Positions 1 through 8,910 of a stretch of 64,000 bases of DNA are shown one piece after another. Each line of letters begins with the position of its first letter. Position 1 is the stretch's first letter. The position numbers and the translations under genes were made by a program. Source of the DNA: Ruania zhangjianzhongii. GTDB taxonomy: Bacteria > Actinomycetota > Actinomycetes > Actinomycetales > Beutenbergiaceae. The DNA is taken from contig NZ_CP042828.1 of the NCBI RefSeq assembly GCF_008000995.1, positions 2,966,882 through 3,030,881 on the forward strand, written 5' to 3'. The notes below the pieces were generated by a model, which was not told the DNA's origin, did no database searches, and saw only the letters and a program-made list of their open reading frames with translations.

Positions 1-943
1 GGACGAACGCACCGAACGGCACCAGCTTGGTGACCTTACCCGGGACGACCTGACCGATGGCGTGGGTGCGGGCGAAGGCCTGCCACGGGTCTTCCTGGGT
101 GGCCTTCAGCGAGAGGGAGACCCGCTCGCGGTCGAAGTCCACGTCGAGCACCTCGACGGTGACCTCCTGGCCCACCTCGACGATCTCGTTCGGGTGGTCG
201 ATGTGCTTCCAGGACAGCTCGGAGACGTGCACCAGACCGTCGACACCGCCGAGGTCCACGAACGCACCGAAGTTGACGATCGAGGAGACCACACCGGGAC
301 GCACCTGGCCCTTCTGCAGGGTCTGCAGGAAGGTGGAGCGCACCTCGGACTGGGTCTGCTCCAGCCAGGCGCGGCGGGACAGCACCACGTTGTTGCGGTT
401 CTTGTCCAGCTCGATGATCTTGGCCTCGAGCTCCTGGCCGATGTAGGGCTGGAGGTCGCGGACGCGACGCATCTCCACCAGCGAGGCGGGCAGGAAGCCA
501 CGCAGGCCGATGTCGAGGATCAGGCCGCCCTTGACGACCTCGATGACGGTGCCGGTGACGACGCCGTCCTCTTCCTTGATCTTCTCGATGGTGCCCCAGG
601 CGCGCTCGTACTGGGCGCGCTTCTTGGACAGCAGCAGGCGACCCTCCTTGTCCTCCTTCTGGAGGACGAGAGCCTCGACTTGGTCTCCCACGGTGACGAC
701 CTCGTCCGGGTCGACGTCGTGCTTGATGGAGAGCTCGCGGGAAAGAATGACGCCTTCGGTCTTGTAACCGATGTCGAGGAGAACCTCGTCACGGTCGACC
801 TTGACGACCGTGCCCTCGACGATGTCACCGTCATTGAAGTACTTGATGGTCGCGTCGATGGCTGCGAGGAATTCCTCTTCCGAGCCGATGTCGTTGATCG
901 CGACCTGCGGGACGTTCGTCGGGGCCGGGCTAGTGATAGTCAT
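1..943 (-). CDS. rpsA: 30S ribosomal protein S1 (C-terminus outside window)
   Basis: This is the N-terminal 314 residues of ribosomal protein S1, which binds mRNA on the 30S subunit during initiation. The reading frame starts at the ATG at 943 (MTITSPAPTNVPQVAIND) and stays open to the window edge, so the stop lies outside. Successive S1/OB-fold units are visible, with phrases such as GDIVEGTVVKVDRDEVLLDI, GLRGFLPASLVE and VSSIVNFGAFVDLGGVDGLV followed by HVSELSW. This frame reads as S1 throughout; the open frames on the opposite strand are shadows. A candidate promoter lies about 175 bases upstream. The start is the only ATG that gives the usual short acidic lead into the first S1 domain. 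Confidence 0.97.
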   Translation of the reverse strand, partial: MTITSPAPTNVPQVAINDIGSEEEFLAAIDATIKYFNDGDIVEGTVVKVDRDEVLLDIGYKTEGVILSRELSIKHDVDPDEVVTVGDQVEALVLQKEDKEGRLLLSKKRAQYERAWGTIEKIKEEDGVVTGTVIEVVKGGLILDIGLRGFLPASLVEMRRVRDLQPYIGQELEAKIIELDKNRNNVVLSRRAWLEQTQSEVRSTFLQTLQKGQVRPGVVSSIVNFGAFVDLGGVDGLVHVSELSWKHIDHPNEIVEVGQEVTVEVLDVDFDRERVSLSLKATQEDPWQAFARTHAIGQVVPGKVTKLVPFGAFV

Positions 944-1116
944 ACGGTGTTGGACTCCGTTGCGGACATGGATAGAAGGGACTGACGGACAGGCACGCGC
1001 AACGCCGACGGACCATTGCAGCAGCAGGCACCGGATCCGCGTCGGCTTCAGCCGCACCGAACCGCTACACCTTGCCGCCACCGTCTGGGCACAGGAGCGC
1101 ACGAGTAACCGCATCT

Positions 1117-1146
1117 ACCCTACCGCGCCCGGAGAGTAGATCACAA
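1117..1146 (-). promoter_or_regulatory. candidate promoter for rpsA
   Basis: On the minus strand TTGTGA (1146-1141) is followed after 18 bases by TAGGGT (1122-1117). This matches a loose vegetative -35/-10 pair and faces rpsA, leaving a leader of roughly 165 nt. It is a pattern match only. The facing plus-strand methyltransferase starts about 100 bases away. Confidence 0.35.
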
Positions 1147-1244
1147 TGCGGACGCCTGGATCGCTGTGGGATCCCTCACCCCGTCGGAGCGCGGGTGATA
1201 CTGGCCCGATGCAGGAGCGCGATGACGCCGGCCGGAGTGAGCCC

Positions 1245-2045
1245 ATGGCCGAGGCCGGCTACCGGGAGGTGGACGGTCAGCAGGCGGCTGAGGCGACGAT
1301 CAGCTGGTGGAGCCGGAGCGCGGCGGAGTACCTCGCCGAGCATGGCCAGTTCCTCGGTCCGGCGGACTTCTGCTGGTGCCCGGAGGGGCTCCGGGAGTCC
1401 GAGGCCCAGCTGCTCGGCGACCTGGGCGAGCTGCGCACGGCGCGGGTGCTCGAGGTCGGCGCCGGAGCGGCCCAGTGCTCGCGCTGGCTGCGCGACCAAG
1501 GTGTCGATGTGCTGGCCAGTGAACCGGCCGCGGGAATGGTGACCGCCGCCGCAGAGCTGGACACTGCCACCGGCGTGAGCGTGCCGATGGTGCAGGCCGA
1601 TGCCCGGGCGCTGCCGCTGGCCGGCGACAGCGTGGATGTGGCGTTCACCGCGTTCGGGGCGATCAGCTTCGTGCCCGACCCGGCGCAGGTCCATGCCGAG
1701 GTGGCGCGAGTGCTGCGACCGGGCGGACGGTGGGTGTTCTCGGTGACGCACCCGCTGCGGTGGGCGTTCCCGGACGATGCGACCGTGACCGGGCTGACCG
1801 CGAACCGCTCCTACTTCGACCGGCGCCCCTACGTGGAGTCCGACAGTGCCGGCCGCCCGCTGTACGCGGAGTATCACCGCACGCTCGGTGACCACGTGGC
1901 CGACGTCGTCGGCGCCGGCTTCACCATCACGGACCTGATCGAGCCGGAGTGGCCGGTCGGGAACAACAACGTCTGGGGCGGCTGGGGTCCGGAGCGCGGC
2001 GCGTTCCTGCCGGGAACGCTGATCGTGCGCACCGAGCTGCGCTGA
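1245..2045 (+). CDS. class I SAM-dependent methyltransferase
   Basis: A 266-residue class I methyltransferase. The SAM-binding motif I is visible as VLEVGAGAAQCSRWL, followed by an acidic loop (VLASEPAAGM), then VQADARALPLAGDSVDVAF and the post-motif LRPGGRWVFSVTHPLRW. The substrate cannot be read from the sequence. I chose the ATG at 1245 because GGAG stands 7 bases upstream; in-frame ATGs at 1209 and 1146 have no comparable ribosome site. The gene is divergent from rpsA and convergent with polA, with only 24 bases between the two stops. It appears to be a single-gene unit. The family resembles UbiE/COQ5-type enzymes, but that does not establish a quinone substrate. Confidence 0.85.
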   Translation: MAEAGYREVDGQQAAEATISWWSRSAAEYLAEHGQFLGPADFCWCPEGLRESEAQLLGDLGELRTARVLEVGAGAAQCSRWLRDQGVDVLASEPAAGMVTAAAELDTATGVSVPMVQADARALPLAGDSVDVAFTAFGAISFVPDPAQVHAEVARVLRPGGRWVFSVTHPLRWAFPDDATVTGLTANRSYFDRRPYVESDSAGRPLYAEYHRTLGDHVADVVGAGFTITDLIEPEWPVGNNNVWGGWGPERGAFLPGTLIVRTELR

Positions 2046-2069
2046 ACCTCCCGGGGCGCTGCTGGGCGG

Positions 2070-4745
2070 TCAGTGGCCGGCGTCGCGCCAGTTGGTGCCG
2101 GTGCCCACCGAGACGTCCAACGGCACGGCCAGCTCGGCCGCACTGCCCATCTGCTCGCGCAGCACCTGCTCGACGGCCTCGGCCTCCCCGGCGGTGACCT
2201 CCACCACCAGCTCGTCGTGCACCTGCAGCAACAGCCGGGAACGCAGCTGCTGTGCGGTCAGCTCTCGGTCCACCCCGATCATCGCCAGCTTGATGATGTC
2301 CGCGGCGCTGCCCTGGATCGGGGCGTTCAGCGCCATCCGCTCGGCCATGTCGCGCCGCTGGCGGTTGTCGCTGTTCAGGTCCGGCAAGTACCGGCGGCGG
2401 CCGAGGATCGTCTCGGTGTACCCGGACTTGCGGGCTTCCTCCACCACAGAGGCGAGGTAGTCCCGCACTCCCCCGAACCGGACGAAGTACTCCTCCATCA
2501 GGGACCGGGCCTCGGCGGTCTCGATCTTCAGCTGCCGGGACAGACCGAACGCGCTCAGCCCGTAGGCGAGCCCGTAGCTCATCGCCTTGATCTTCGAGCG
2601 CATCGCAGCAGTGACCTCCTCCGGGGCCACGTCGAACACCCGGGAGCCGACGAACGAGTGCAGGTCCTCACCGGAGCGGAAGGCTTCGATCAGCCCCTCG
2701 TCACCGGACAGGTGCGCCATGATCCGCATCTCGATCTGGGAGTAGTCGGCGGTGAGCAGCTGCTCGTACCCGTCGCCGACGACGAACGCGGCCCGGATCC
2801 GCATCCCCTCCTCGGTGCGGATCGGGATGTTCTGCAGGTTCGGGTCCGCTGAGGACAGCCGTCCGGTCGCCGCGATCGTCTGGGAGTAGGTGGTGTGGAT
2901 GCGCTGGTCCGGTGCGACCGTGCGGAGCAGGCCCTCGACCGTCTGCCGCAGCCGGATCTGGTCCCGGTGGGTGAGCAGGTGCTCCAGGAACGGGTGCTCC
3001 GTCTTGACGAACAGGTCCGCCAACGCGTCCGCGTCGGTGGTGTACCCGGTCTTGGTCTTGCGGGTCTTCGGCATCTCCAGGTCGGTGAAGAGCACCTCCT
3101 GCAGCTGCTTCGGTGAGGACAGGTTCACCTCCCGGCCGATCACGGCGTAGGCCTGCTCGGCGGCCGAGCGCACCGCCGCGTCGAACTGCTGCTCCAGCTC
3201 GCGCAGGTAGTCGGTATCGGCAGCGATCCCGGCCTTCTCCATCCCGGCGAGCACACCGGCGACCGGCAGCTCCAGATCGGTCAGTAGGTCGGCAGCGTGC
3301 CGCTCGTCGAGCTGTTCGCGCAGGGCGGTGGTCAGCTCGAGCACCGCGGCGGCCCGGATCGCTCCGAGCTCGGCCTCCCCCGGGCCGTCCAGCACCAGCA
3401 TCTGCTGGCCGCCGGTGTCGGTCTCGGTGCGCAGCTCCCGTCCGATGAACCGCACGGAGAGGTCGGCGAGGCTGTAGGAGCGTTGGTCCGGGTGGCACAG
3501 GTAGGCGGCGATCGCGGTGTCGAAGGCGACGCCGTCCAGTGCGAGCCCGCGCCCGTCCAGGGCGTGCCAGGCACCTTTCGCCTCGTGCAGGACCTTGATC
3601 GCCAGCGGGTCGGCCAGCCACGCGGCCAGAGCGTGCTCGTCCTCGGGCGCGATGTCGGTGAGGTCGACGCTGAGCACCGCTCCGCCGTCAGCAGCCAGCG
3701 CCAGCGCCCACGCGTCTCCACCACCCTGAGTGGCGGTGCCGGTCACGTCCAGGCCGATCTGGGCGCCGGCGTGGGCGTCCAGCCACGGCTGCGCACCGCC
3801 GGCGGCGAGGGTGGTGATGTCCAGGTCGAAGGCGGCGGCGTCGGCCGCTTCGGTGTCCTGGGGGTCCATCGCGAACAGCCGCTCGCGCAGCACCCGGAAC
3901 TCCAGAGCGTCGAAGACCTGGTGCACGAGCTCGCGCTCGTACGGGCGACGGGCCAGGTCCTCCAGGGTGACCGGCAGCGTCATATCGGTGACCAGCCGGT
4001 TCAGCTGCCGGTTCAGCAGCACCTGGTCCAGGTGCTCACGCAGTGAGGCACCTGCCTTCCCGGCGATCGAGGGGGCGTCGGCGACGATGCCCTCCAGGCC
4101 GCCGTGCGCGTGGATCCACTTGGCCGCAGTCTTCGGGCCGACGCCCGGCACTCCAGGCAGGTTGTCGCTGCTCTCCCCCACGAGTGCGGCCAGGTCGCTG
4201 TACTGCTGGGGCCCGACGCCGTACTTGTCAGTGATCGCGTCCGGCGTCATCCGGCTCAGCTCGGAGACACCCTTGCGCGGGTAGAGCACGGTGACCGCTT
4301 CGTCCACCAGCTGGAAGGTGTCCCGGTCCCCGGAGCAGACCAGCACCTCGAACCCGTCGGAGCGCCCGCTGGCGGCGAGGGTGGCGAGGATGTCGTCGGC
4401 CTCGAAGCCCTCTTGGCCGAGGGTCGTGATCCCGAGGGCGGCGAGCACCTCTTCGATCAGCGGGATCTGCCCGCGAAACTCTTCCGGCGTCTCCTCCCGG
4501 GTGCCCTTGTAGTCGGCGTAGGTCTCCTTCCGGAACGTCTGGCTGGAGACGTCGAAGGCGACCGCCACGTGGGTGGGGTCCTCGTCGCGGAGCAGGTTGA
4601 TCAGCATCGAGGTGAACCCGTACACCGCATTGGTGGTCTGCCCGGTGGTCGTGGAGAAATTCTCCGCGGGCAGGGCGAAGAACGCCCGGTAGGCCATCGA
4701 GTGGCCGTCGATGATCAGGAGCCGAGGTCGCGCTGTATCGGTCAC
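2070..4745 (-). CDS. polA: DNA polymerase I
   Basis: DNA polymerase I of 891 residues, which fills gaps and removes primers. The N-terminal 5'-3' exonuclease domain (about 1-290) begins LLIIDGHSMAYRAFFALP and contains the helix-hairpin region GVPGVGPKTAAKW. The middle 3'-5' exonuclease-like domain looks inactive: where a DxE metal site is expected it reads IGLDVTGTATQ. The polymerase domain carries motif A (LLTADYSQIEMRIMAHLSGD), motif B (RSKIKAMSYGLAYGLSAFGL) and motif C (LLLQVHDELVVEV). The open frame runs further upstream, but a GTG at 4745 (VTDTARPRLL) fits the family start and leaves 19 bases to the divergent thioesterase gene. A degenerate proofreading domain is common in actinobacterial PolA. 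Confidence 0.97.
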   Translation of the reverse strand: MTDTARPRLLIIDGHSMAYRAFFALPAENFSTTTGQTTNAVYGFTSMLINLLRDEDPTHVAVAFDVSSQTFRKETYADYKGTREETPEEFRGQIPLIEEVLAALGITTLGQEGFEADDILATLAASGRSDGFEVLVCSGDRDTFQLVDEAVTVLYPRKGVSELSRMTPDAITDKYGVGPQQYSDLAALVGESSDNLPGVPGVGPKTAAKWIHAHGGLEGIVADAPSIAGKAGASLREHLDQVLLNRQLNRLVTDMTLPVTLEDLARRPYERELVHQVFDALEFRVLRERLFAMDPQDTEAADAAAFDLDITTLAAGGAQPWLDAHAGAQIGLDVTGTATQGGGDAWALALAADGGAVLSVDLTDIAPEDEHALAAWLADPLAIKVLHEAKGAWHALDGRGLALDGVAFDTAIAAYLCHPDQRSYSLADLSVRFIGRELRTETDTGGQQMLVLDGPGEAELGAIRAAAVLELTTALREQLDERHAADLLTDLELPVAGVLAGMEKAGIAADTDYLRELEQQFDAAVRSAAEQAYAVIGREVNLSSPKQLQEVLFTDLEMPKTRKTKTGYTTDADALADLFVKTEHPFLEHLLTHRDQIRLRQTVEGLLRTVAPDQRIHTTYSQTIAATGRLSSADPNLQNIPIRTEEGMRIRAAFVVGDGYEQLLTADYSQIEMRIMAHLSGDEGLIEAFRSGEDLHSFVGSRVFDVAPEEVTAAMRSKIKAMSYGLAYGLSAFGLSRQLKIETAEARSLMEEYFVRFGGVRDYLASVVEEARKSGYTETILGRRRYLPDLNSDNRQRRDMAERMALNAPIQGSAADIIKLAMIGVDRELTAQQLRSRLLLQVHDELVVEVTAGEAEAVEQVLREQMGSAAELAVPLDVSVGTGTNWRDAGH

Positions 4746-4764
4746 AGGTGACAGCCTAGGTGCC

Positions 4765-5187
4765 ATGACCGACATTCCTGAGCCAGACGTGGCCCTGCCG
4801 TTCCCTGCCGAGCTGATGCGGGACACTCTCCCCGACCGGATGGGCATCGAGATCCTGGAGATCTCCGCGCAGCGGGCGGTGGGCAGGATGCCGGTGGCGG
4901 GGAACACCCAGCCCGCCGGACTGCTGCACGGCGGCGCGTCGGCGGCCCTGGCCGAGACCCTGGCCTCGCTCGCCGGCACGGTCCAGGCGGGTCCGGGCCG
5001 GATCGCCGTGGGGATGGATCTGAATGCCACTCACCACCGGTCGGCCCAAGAAGGGTGGGTGACCGGGACGGCCACAGCGTTGCACCTGGGGCGTCGGACC
5101 GCCGCCTACGAGATCGTGGTGGAGGACGAGTCCGGGCGCCGGCTGTGCACGTCCCGGTTGACCTGCATGCTGGTGGACTCGCGCTGA
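4765..5187 (+). CDS. hotdog-fold acyl-CoA thioesterase (MenI/YdiI-like)
   Basis: A 140-residue single hotdog-domain thioesterase of the PaaI/YdiI type. The hallmark helix reads GLLHGGASAALAETLASLAG; the Glu in LAET is the likely catalytic residue by analogy with YdiI. The strand ending SRLTCMLVD is also family-typical. YdiI/MenI members hydrolyse 1,4-dihydroxy-2-naphthoyl-CoA in menaquinone synthesis, a plausible but unproven role here. The start at 4765 (MTDIPEPDVALPF) is the ATG nearest the conserved region; the open frame extends upstream across the polA start. The last 82 bases overlap the 3' end of the opposite-strand GNAT gene, so both strands are coding there. Confidence 0.88.
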   Translation: MTDIPEPDVALPFPAELMRDTLPDRMGIEILEISAQRAVGRMPVAGNTQPAGLLHGGASAALAETLASLAGTVQAGPGRIAVGMDLNATHHRSAQEGWVTGTATALHLGRRTAAYEIVVEDESGRRLCTSRLTCMLVDSR

Positions 5188-5816
5188 GAGACCCGTTCGG
5201 CGAGCCGGCTGAGGTCCACCCCGCCGGGGGGTGTCTCCGGAAGGCCGCGGCTGCGGCGGCGGCGGGCGATCAGCTCATCGAGGGCGCGCGGACGGCGCTC
5301 GCGCACCCCAGCACTGGCCAGGTCCAGTCGGCGCAGCAGCGACGCCGTCTCGGCGACCCGGCGCGACCCGGCCGGGGAGAAGCCCAGGCCGGAGAGGAAC
5401 CGCTGCTCGCTGCGTGCACCGGTGAGCGGCATCGTCACCACGCGTTCGGCGTTCTGCCGGGCAGCAGCCAGGGCCACCTCGTGCACCATCAGCCGCCCGG
5501 CACCGCGGCGGCGGCGCGCCTGCGCCACGTACATCGCCTCGAGCTGGACGTAGCTGACGTCGGAGAACAGGTTCGGCGGCACCACCTGAGCGAGCGCGAA
5601 GCCCACCACGCGGTCCTCGCTCTCGGCGATCACCGGGGTGCTGCCAGGCATGCCGTACCAGGTGCGAAGCTGCTCCGCGAGCGTGTCGCTCGCGGGGGCA
5701 ACGAACTGCGGGCCGAGCGGTGAGTCCGCCCGAGCCGCCTGGATCACCGGCACTACGGCGTCCAGATCGTCCTCAGTGGCCGGGCGCGCCGTCATCGCAC
5801 TACGCACAGCCGACAC
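5106..5816 (-). CDS. GNAT-family N-acetyltransferase
   Basis: A 236-residue GNAT acetyltransferase. The acetyl-CoA binding stretch reads LEAMYVAQARRRRGAGRLMV, the Q/RxxGxG/A type of motif A. About 65 residues of basic, low-complexity C-terminal tail follow the domain, and this tail lies over the 3' end of the thioesterase gene. The acceptor substrate is unknown. I chose the GTG at 5816 (VSAVRSAMTARPATEDDL) because GGAGG stands 6 bases before it; the ATG at 5795 lacks a ribosome site. The gene stands between pdtaR and the thioesterase and is probably transcribed alone. Confidence 0.85.
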   Translation of the reverse strand: MSAVRSAMTARPATEDDLDAVVPVIQAARADSPLGPQFVAPASDTLAEQLRTWYGMPGSTPVIAESEDRVVGFALAQVVPPNLFSDVSYVQLEAMYVAQARRRRGAGRLMVHEVALAAARQNAERVVTMPLTGARSEQRFLSGLGFSPAGSRRVAETASLLRRLDLASAGVRERRPRALDELIARRRRSRGLPETPPGGVDLSRLAERVSQRESTSMQVNRDVHSRRPDSSSTTIS

Positions 5817-5886
5817 GGCGCACCTCCACGAAATCGATCCTGCCCACCATACGCCCGCTGTCCAGACCGGACGCCTGACGTCGCTA

Positions 5887-6573
5887 CTACTTGGAGCCGA
5901 CCTGGTCGATGACCGCGTCGGCCACCTCACGCATGGTCAGGCGGCGGTCCATCGAGGTCTTCTGGATCCACCGGAACGCCTCCGGCTCGGTCAGACCCAT
6001 CTTGGTCATCAGCAGGCCCTTGGCCCGGTCTACTCGCTTCCGGGTCTCGAACCGGTCGGCCAGGTCGGCCACCTCGGACTCCAGGGCGGCGATCTCGGTG
6101 TGCCGGGAGAGCGCGATCTCCAGGGCGGGGAGCAGGTCCGCCGGGGTGAACGGCTTGACCACGTAGGCCATCGCACCGGCGTCCCGGGCTCGCTCCACCA
6201 GCTCGGTCTGGGAGAAGGCGGTGAGCAGCACCACCGGCGCGATGCGGTCCTTGGTGATGCGCTCCGCGGCGGAGATCCCGTCCAACACCGGCATCTTCAC
6301 GTCCATCACCACGATGTCCGGCTCAAGCTCGGTCGCCAGCTTGACCGCGGTCTCACCGTCACCGGCCTCACCGACGACCTCGTACCCGGCCTCCGCCAGC
6401 GTCTCGACCACGTCGAGGCGGATCAGTGCCTCGTCCTCGGCCACCACCACTCGGCGGGTACGTCCCGGCTTGGCCTTGGTCGGCTCCTGCGCGGTCGGCA
6501 TCTGCAGGTCGAGCAGGCTCGAGTCAGTGCTGTTCGTCTCCGGCGCATCGCCGGTGTTCTCGTCCGTGGTCAC
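5887..6573 (-). CDS. ANTAR-domain response regulator (PdtaR-like)
   Basis: A 228-residue two-domain response regulator. After about 40 variable residues comes a receiver domain (VVVAEDEALIRLDVVETLAE ... DIVVMDVKMPVLDGISAAE ... VVLLTAFSQ ... AYVVKPFTPADL). The Asp in VVMDVKMP is the expected phosphate acceptor. A C-terminal ANTAR domain follows (KRVDRAKGLLMTKMGLTEPE, then AFRWIQKTSMDRRLTMREVA). ANTAR proteins bind paired hairpins in nascent RNA and prevent termination; in mycobacteria PdtaR pairs with the kinase PdtaS, which is not in this window. The GTG at 6573 (VTTDENTGDAPET) is the best start because the longer open frame runs into the tRNA gene upstream. Confidence 0.93.
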   Translation of the reverse strand: MTTDENTGDAPETNSTDSSLLDLQMPTAQEPTKAKPGRTRRVVVAEDEALIRLDVVETLAEAGYEVVGEAGDGETAVKLATELEPDIVVMDVKMPVLDGISAAERITKDRIAPVVLLTAFSQTELVERARDAGAMAYVVKPFTPADLLPALEIALSRHTEIAALESEVADLADRFETRKRVDRAKGLLMTKMGLTEPEAFRWIQKTSMDRRLTMREVADAVIDQVGSK

Positions 6574-6693
6574 GGTGTCTGATCCTAATCCCCTGGGCGT
6601 CGTCGTGGGGCATGCGCGACGGCGCAACTTTCCGAATGTGCCTAGTGTCACCACCCGCAGGTGGTCGCAGGCGGCGTCGCCGTCGGCCTGCTG

Positions 6694-6775
6694 TGCCCCG
6701 CCCCGGACTCGAACCGGGACGCCCGAGGGCAGCCGGTTTTGAGCCGACCGCGTCTGCCAATTCCGCCAGCGGGGC
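6694..6775 (-). tRNA. tRNA-Leu (anticodon CAA)
   Basis: Read on the minus strand, the acceptor arms GCCCCGC and GCGGGGC pair fully. The D arm is GCG...CGC. The anticodon stem GTCGG/CCGGC closes the loop CTCAAAA, giving anticodon CAA (reads UUG). A long variable arm and the T arm CCCGG-TTCGAGT-CCGGG follow. The long variable arm makes it a class II leucine tRNA. The discriminator base is A and CCA is not encoded. Confidence 0.96.
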
Positions 6776-6813
6776 GCGCCGCTGTGCACACCCATGGCGC
6801 CCACAGCGGGTCC

Positions 6814-6819
6814 ATCCTA
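6814..6819 (-). promoter_or_regulatory. candidate -10 element for tRNA-Leu(CAA)
   Basis: TAGGAT on the minus strand sits 38 bases before the mature tRNA 5' end, so transcription would start about 30 bases upstream of the tRNA. No convincing -35 hexamer is visible 17-18 bases further up. This is a pattern match only. Confidence 0.3.
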
Positions 6820-6870
6820 ACGTGCGGCCGCGGTGGCACAGACCCCACCGCGTTCCACTGCCCCTCGGTG

Positions 6871-8106
6871 TCAGTAGGTCACCGGGTCACGTTCGATCGG
6901 ACAGGTCATACAGTGTCCGCCGCCACGGCCCCGGCTCAGCTCACCGCCGCGGATCTCCAGCACCTCGATGCCGGCGGCGCGCAAGCTCGCGTTCGTGGCC
7001 GTGTTCCGGTCGTAGGTCATCACCAGGCCAGGTTCCAGGGCGACGGCGTTGTTCCCGCTGTCCCACTGCTGGCGCTCGGAGTCGTAGTCGTCCCCGCCGG
7101 TGGCGATCACCCGCAGCTCACTCAGCCCCAGCGCGGCGGCGACCTCGGAGACGAACGTGCCCCGCCCGGCGTCGCGGACCTGCACGCCGGGCGCCTTGTC
7201 GCTCGGGAAGAGGTTGATGGTATGGATCCCGTCCACGATCGCCGGGTAGAGGGTGACGGCATCGACGTCGGCGAACGTGAAGACCGTGTCCAGGTGCATC
7301 GCCGCCCGCAGCTGCGGCATCCCGGCCACCACCACCTGCTCGGCGGCGCCCGCGTCGAAGAGCGACTTGGCCACCTGGGTGATCGCCTGCCGGGAGGTCC
7401 GCTCCCCCATCCCCATCAGCACGACGCCGTTGCCCACCGGCATCACATCGCCACCTTCCAGCGTGGCTTGGCCCCAGTCCTGCTCCGGATCACCCCACCA
7501 GATCCGGGCGGAGGCGAATCGCGGGTGGAAGGAGTAGATCGCCTTCATCAGCAGCGTCTCGTCCCGCCGAGCCGGCCAGTACAGCGGGTTCAGGGTGAGC
7601 CCGGAGTACAACCAGCTGGTGGTGTCCCGGGTGTAGAGCATGTTCGGCAGTGGCGGCAGCAGGTACTCCCGAGCTCCGGCCGATTCACGTGCCAACGCCA
7701 GGTACGGCGGCCGGTACTCGCCGGGCAGATCAGAGGTGGCCAGGCCCCCGACGAGCATCTCGGCCAGCCGCGCCGGGCTCAGCGACTGCAGGAACGCCGT
7801 CGTGGCCTCGACCAGGCCCAGACCCACCTTGTTCGCGGTGACCTTCCGGGCGAGCACCCACTCCCGGGCTGCTGGCACAGCCAGCGTCTCGGTGAGCAGG
7901 TCGGCCAGCTCGAGCACCTCCACGCCCTGAGAACGCATCGTCGCCACGAAATCGGCATGATCGCGCTGTGCGCTCTCCACCCAGAGCACTTCATCGAAGA
8001 GCAGATCGTCGGCGGTGGACGGGGTCAGCCGGCGGTGTGCCAGGCCGGGTGCACACACGATGACGCTGCGCAGCCGGCCGACCTCGGAGTGCACGCCCAG
8101 TGCCAT
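6871..8106 (-). CDS. arcA: arginine deiminase
   Basis: Arginine deiminase (411 residues, normal length) converts arginine to citrulline and ammonia. Family signatures are clear: the N-terminal [35 protein letters not shown], the acidic [34 protein letters not shown], and the C-terminal [14 protein letters not shown], whose first Cys (about 399) is the expected nucleophile. The ATG at 8106 shares one base with the TGA of the preceding lipoprotein gene (TGATG), so translation is probably coupled. No ornithine carbamoyltransferase, carbamate kinase or ArcD antiporter is nearby, so this is not a complete ADI operon. It may serve acid stress, nitrogen release or arginine control. Confidence 0.95.
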   Translation of the reverse strand: MALGVHSEVGRLRSVIVCAPGLAHRRLTPSTADDLLFDEVLWVESAQRDHADFVATMRSQGVEVLELADLLTETLAVPAAREWVLARKVTANKVGLGLVEATTAFLQSLSPARLAEMLVGGLATSDLPGEYRPPYLALARESAGAREYLLPPLPNMLYTRDTTSWLYSGLTLNPLYWPARRDETLLMKAIYSFHPRFASARIWWGDPEQDWGQATLEGGDVMPVGNGVVLMGMGERTSRQAITQVAKSLFDAGAAEQVVVAGMPQLRAAMHLDTVFTFADVDAVTLYPAIVDGIHTINLFPSDKAPGVQVRDAGRGTFVSEVAAALGLSELRVIATGGDDYDSERQQWDSGNNAVALEPGLVMTYDRNTATNASLRAAGIEVLEIRGGELSRGRGGGHCMTCPIERDPVTY

Positions 8107-8828
8107 CAGCCCACGCTCACGCTGTCCACCAGCGGCTCGCAGGCCGGTTCGATCACCTCGCGCGCGGACTCGTCGGTCCACTGGCAGTAGGCGTGCAGCA
8201 GCTGGGTCTCGGAGAACAGCCAGTACCCGACGTAGCGGTACTCGGCCAGGCCGATGCGCTGGGTGACGGCGGGCATCCCGGCTACCTCGGTCATCTCCGC
8301 CTCGTCCAGCGGCTCGGCGCCGATCTGCTCCCGGTACCGGCCGAGCTGTTCCTCCACGGCGTCCAGCGGGACGCGGCCGCAGGAGTCGGCAAGACCCTCC
8401 CAGTCCAGTCCGGTGTACACGACGACGTTCAGCACGTTCAGCGTCGGCAGCTCCGGGTCGGTGGGGACGGCGTACCAGGTGGTGTCGATCGTCTCGACCG
8501 GGTTGTCCTCGACGTAGGAGAAGCTCTCCTCGAATCCGTCCGGCAGCGACCAGGTCGCCGTGGTCAGGTCGACGTCGGCGAGCTGCAGCTCGTCGTCGGC
8601 AGGCCGGTCCTGCCCACACTCCAGCAGCTGCGGCGGCACGGTGGGACGGTCACCGGAGGCGTCCGGTCCGCCGGCCTCGCTACTGCCGTCGGTCGAACCA
8701 GGCGGCGGAGTCTCCTCGTCGCCGCCGAAGGCGCCGCAGCCGGTGAGTGCCAGTACGACGGTCACCGCGCTGGCCCACGCCACCGAGCGGGCGCGCCGGC
8801 CACACCAGCCCCCTGCGCGTGTGGTCAT
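8106..8828 (-). CDS. predicted lipoprotein, paralogue 1 of 3
   Basis: A 240-residue exported lipoprotein of unrecognised family. The signal peptide ends in the lipobox LTGC (Cys about residue 31), followed by an acidic, Pro/Ser-rich linker of about 35 residues. The folded part starts at PPQLLECG. It shares with the next two genes upstream a set of anchors: an ECG Cys, W..PDGF, a CG motif (DSCGRVPL), G(M/L)PAVTQ, CQWT, and a final AC near the end. The four conserved cysteines suggest two disulfides in a surface domain. The TGA overlaps the arcA start by one base. Function is unknown; domains of the DUF3558/LpqN sort are a possible comparison. Confidence 0.8.
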   Translation of the reverse strand: MTTRAGGWCGRRARSVAWASAVTVVLALTGCGAFGGDEETPPPGSTDGSSEAGGPDASGDRPTVPPQLLECGQDRPADDELQLADVDLTTATWSLPDGFEESFSYVEDNPVETIDTTWYAVPTDPELPTLNVLNVVVYTGLDWEGLADSCGRVPLDAVEEQLGRYREQIGAEPLDEAEMTEVAGMPAVTQRIGLAEYRYVGYWLFSETQLLHAYCQWTDESAREVIEPACEPLVDSVSVG

Positions 8829-8910
8829 CTCCCGGTCCTCCTCGTCACCGTGGCCGCCGGTGGCGGTTCCTGCGTCATGCTAAGCCATCTCGTTGGGCGG
8901 ATTCAGTCCC

